A stretch of DNA of 64,000 nt, taken from positions 1-64,000 of the forward strand of contig JAUXYM010000082.1 of assembly GCA_030694365.1 (NCBI GenBank), given 5' to 3'. The notes under the pieces are model-generated. The model saw nothing but the letters and a program-made list of their open reading frames with translations, did not search any database and was not told the origin of the DNA. Shown here piece after piece: positions 63,463 through 64,000 of the stretch (position 1 is its first letter; the number at the start of each line of letters is the position of its first letter). The DNA is from Nevskia sp. Its GTDB lineage: Bacteria > Pseudomonadota > Gammaproteobacteria > Nevskiales > Nevskiaceae. A program made the translations under genes and the position numbers.

Positions 63463-64000
63463 TGGCCATCGTGTTGACCATCGCCCGCACCGAAGCGCGG
63501 CGCATCTTCGTCTCGCCACTCGCGTGGACCGTGCTCGCCGTGCTGCAAAGCATTCTCGGCGTGGTCTTCCTGCTGCTGATCCTCGACTACGCGCAGAACC
63601 CGCGCGGGCCGGAATCCTCGGTCGGATTGTCGGACTACATCGGCGGCGGCCTGTACTCGTTCGCCACCCTGGTCCTGCTGCTGGTGATGCCGCTGTTGAC
63701 CATGCGGCTGTTCGCCGAGGAGCGGAAGAACGGTAGCCTGACTCTGCTGCTGGCGTCGCCGGTGTCGCTGATCGAGATCGTGCTCGGCAAGTTTCTCGGG
63801 CTGTTCGCCTTCATCGCCGCGACCATCCTGCTGCTGGCGGCGATGCCGCTGATGCTGCTGGTCGGCTCGAATCTCGATCTCGGCCGTATCGCCGCCGGCC
63901 TGCTGGGTTTGAGCCTGATGATGATGGCGCTCGGTGCCGCCGGCCTGTACGTCTCCACCCTCACCCGCGAACCGACGATCGCGGCGGTCGCCAGCTTCGG
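63462..64000 (+). CDS. ABC-2 type permease (partial, runs off the window)
   Basis: From the ATG at 63462, which overlaps the ATPase stop codon, an open frame continues to the window end (about 179 codons visible). The sequence starts MAIVLTIARTEARRIFVSPL and has hydrophobic segments at about 20-42, 65-85, 110-135 and 145-165. RLFAEERKNGSLTLLLASPV is the classic ABC-2 (GldF/NosY-type) motif after the second segment. With the upstream ATPase it forms an exporter. The C-terminal part, including the last membrane segments, is missing. Confidence 0.92.
   Translation, partial: MAIVLTIARTEARRIFVSPLAWTVLAVLQSILGVVFLLLILDYAQNPRGPESSVGLSDYIGGGLYSFATLVLLLVMPLLTMRLFAEERKNGSLTLLLASPVSLIEIVLGKFLGLFAFIAATILLLAAMPLMLLVGSNLDLGRIAAGLLGLSLMMMALGAAGLYVSTLTREPTIAAVASF

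Overview
The window is 64 kb of a high-GC bacterial chromosome spanning the replication origin. The order rpmH-rnpA-yidD-yidC-mnmE on one side and dnaA-dnaN-recF-gyrB on the other, the polA / convergent engB / cytochrome c4 / dsbA neighbourhood, homodimeric AceE and the DnaA-box and parS types all point to a gammaproteobacterium. The overall flavour resembles the Nevskiales/Xanthomonadales side of the class, but that placement is inferred from gene content only. No rRNA, tRNA, IS element or CRISPR array was seen.

Layout. 0-9 kb: hemF, oxyR, an EI24-type membrane protein, a TauE/SafE exporter, slt overlapping cca, and an M13 metallopeptidase lipoprotein. 9-17 kb: small and accessory genes (Atl-type DNA repair protein, SnoaL-like protein, Ala/Gly-rich secreted protein, PhzF, a DNA-deoxyinosine glycosylase coupled to a DUF885 protein, and a divergent M1 peptidase). 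17-24 kb: aceE-aceF, a LysR regulator, a Nudix-phosphatase fusion and a thioesterase. 24-35.5 kb: outer-membrane barrel, mnmE, yidC, yidD, rnpA, rpmH, then dnaA, a 689-bp origin region, dnaN, recF (carrying two parS-type palindromes) and gyrB. 35.5-43 kb: a PQQ-type quinoprotein with a cytochrome domain, an orphan ParA, a MetX-like hydrolase, purK/purE, a SIMPL protein, sufT and apaG. 43-49 kb: dsbA, cytochrome c4, engB, a predicted sRNA and polA. 49-51 kb: a hipBA toxin-antitoxin module with an operator array. 51-64 kb: lysA-lptM, a carboxylesterase, tamA-tamB, a TraB protein, ttcA, dtd, a lipid A-type acyltransferase and the start of an ABC-2 exporter operon.

The most interesting element is a predicted sRNA of about 115 nt on the minus strand between polA and engB. 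It has a sigma-E-type promoter (GAACTA-N16-TCTGA), three hairpins with C-rich loops (ACUCCCU occurs in two) and a fourth hairpin that is a strong terminator. Its position and predicted regulation match the enterobacterial Spot 42 and the Pseudomonas ErsA loci.

A second theme is four families of hairpin-forming repeats. Most copies lie between genes, often between convergent pairs, but three are inserted in frame in inter-domain linkers of aceF (two) and polA (one), and one supplies the C-terminus and stop codon of the EI24 gene. All functional statements rest on motifs and context read by eye; no database search was run.
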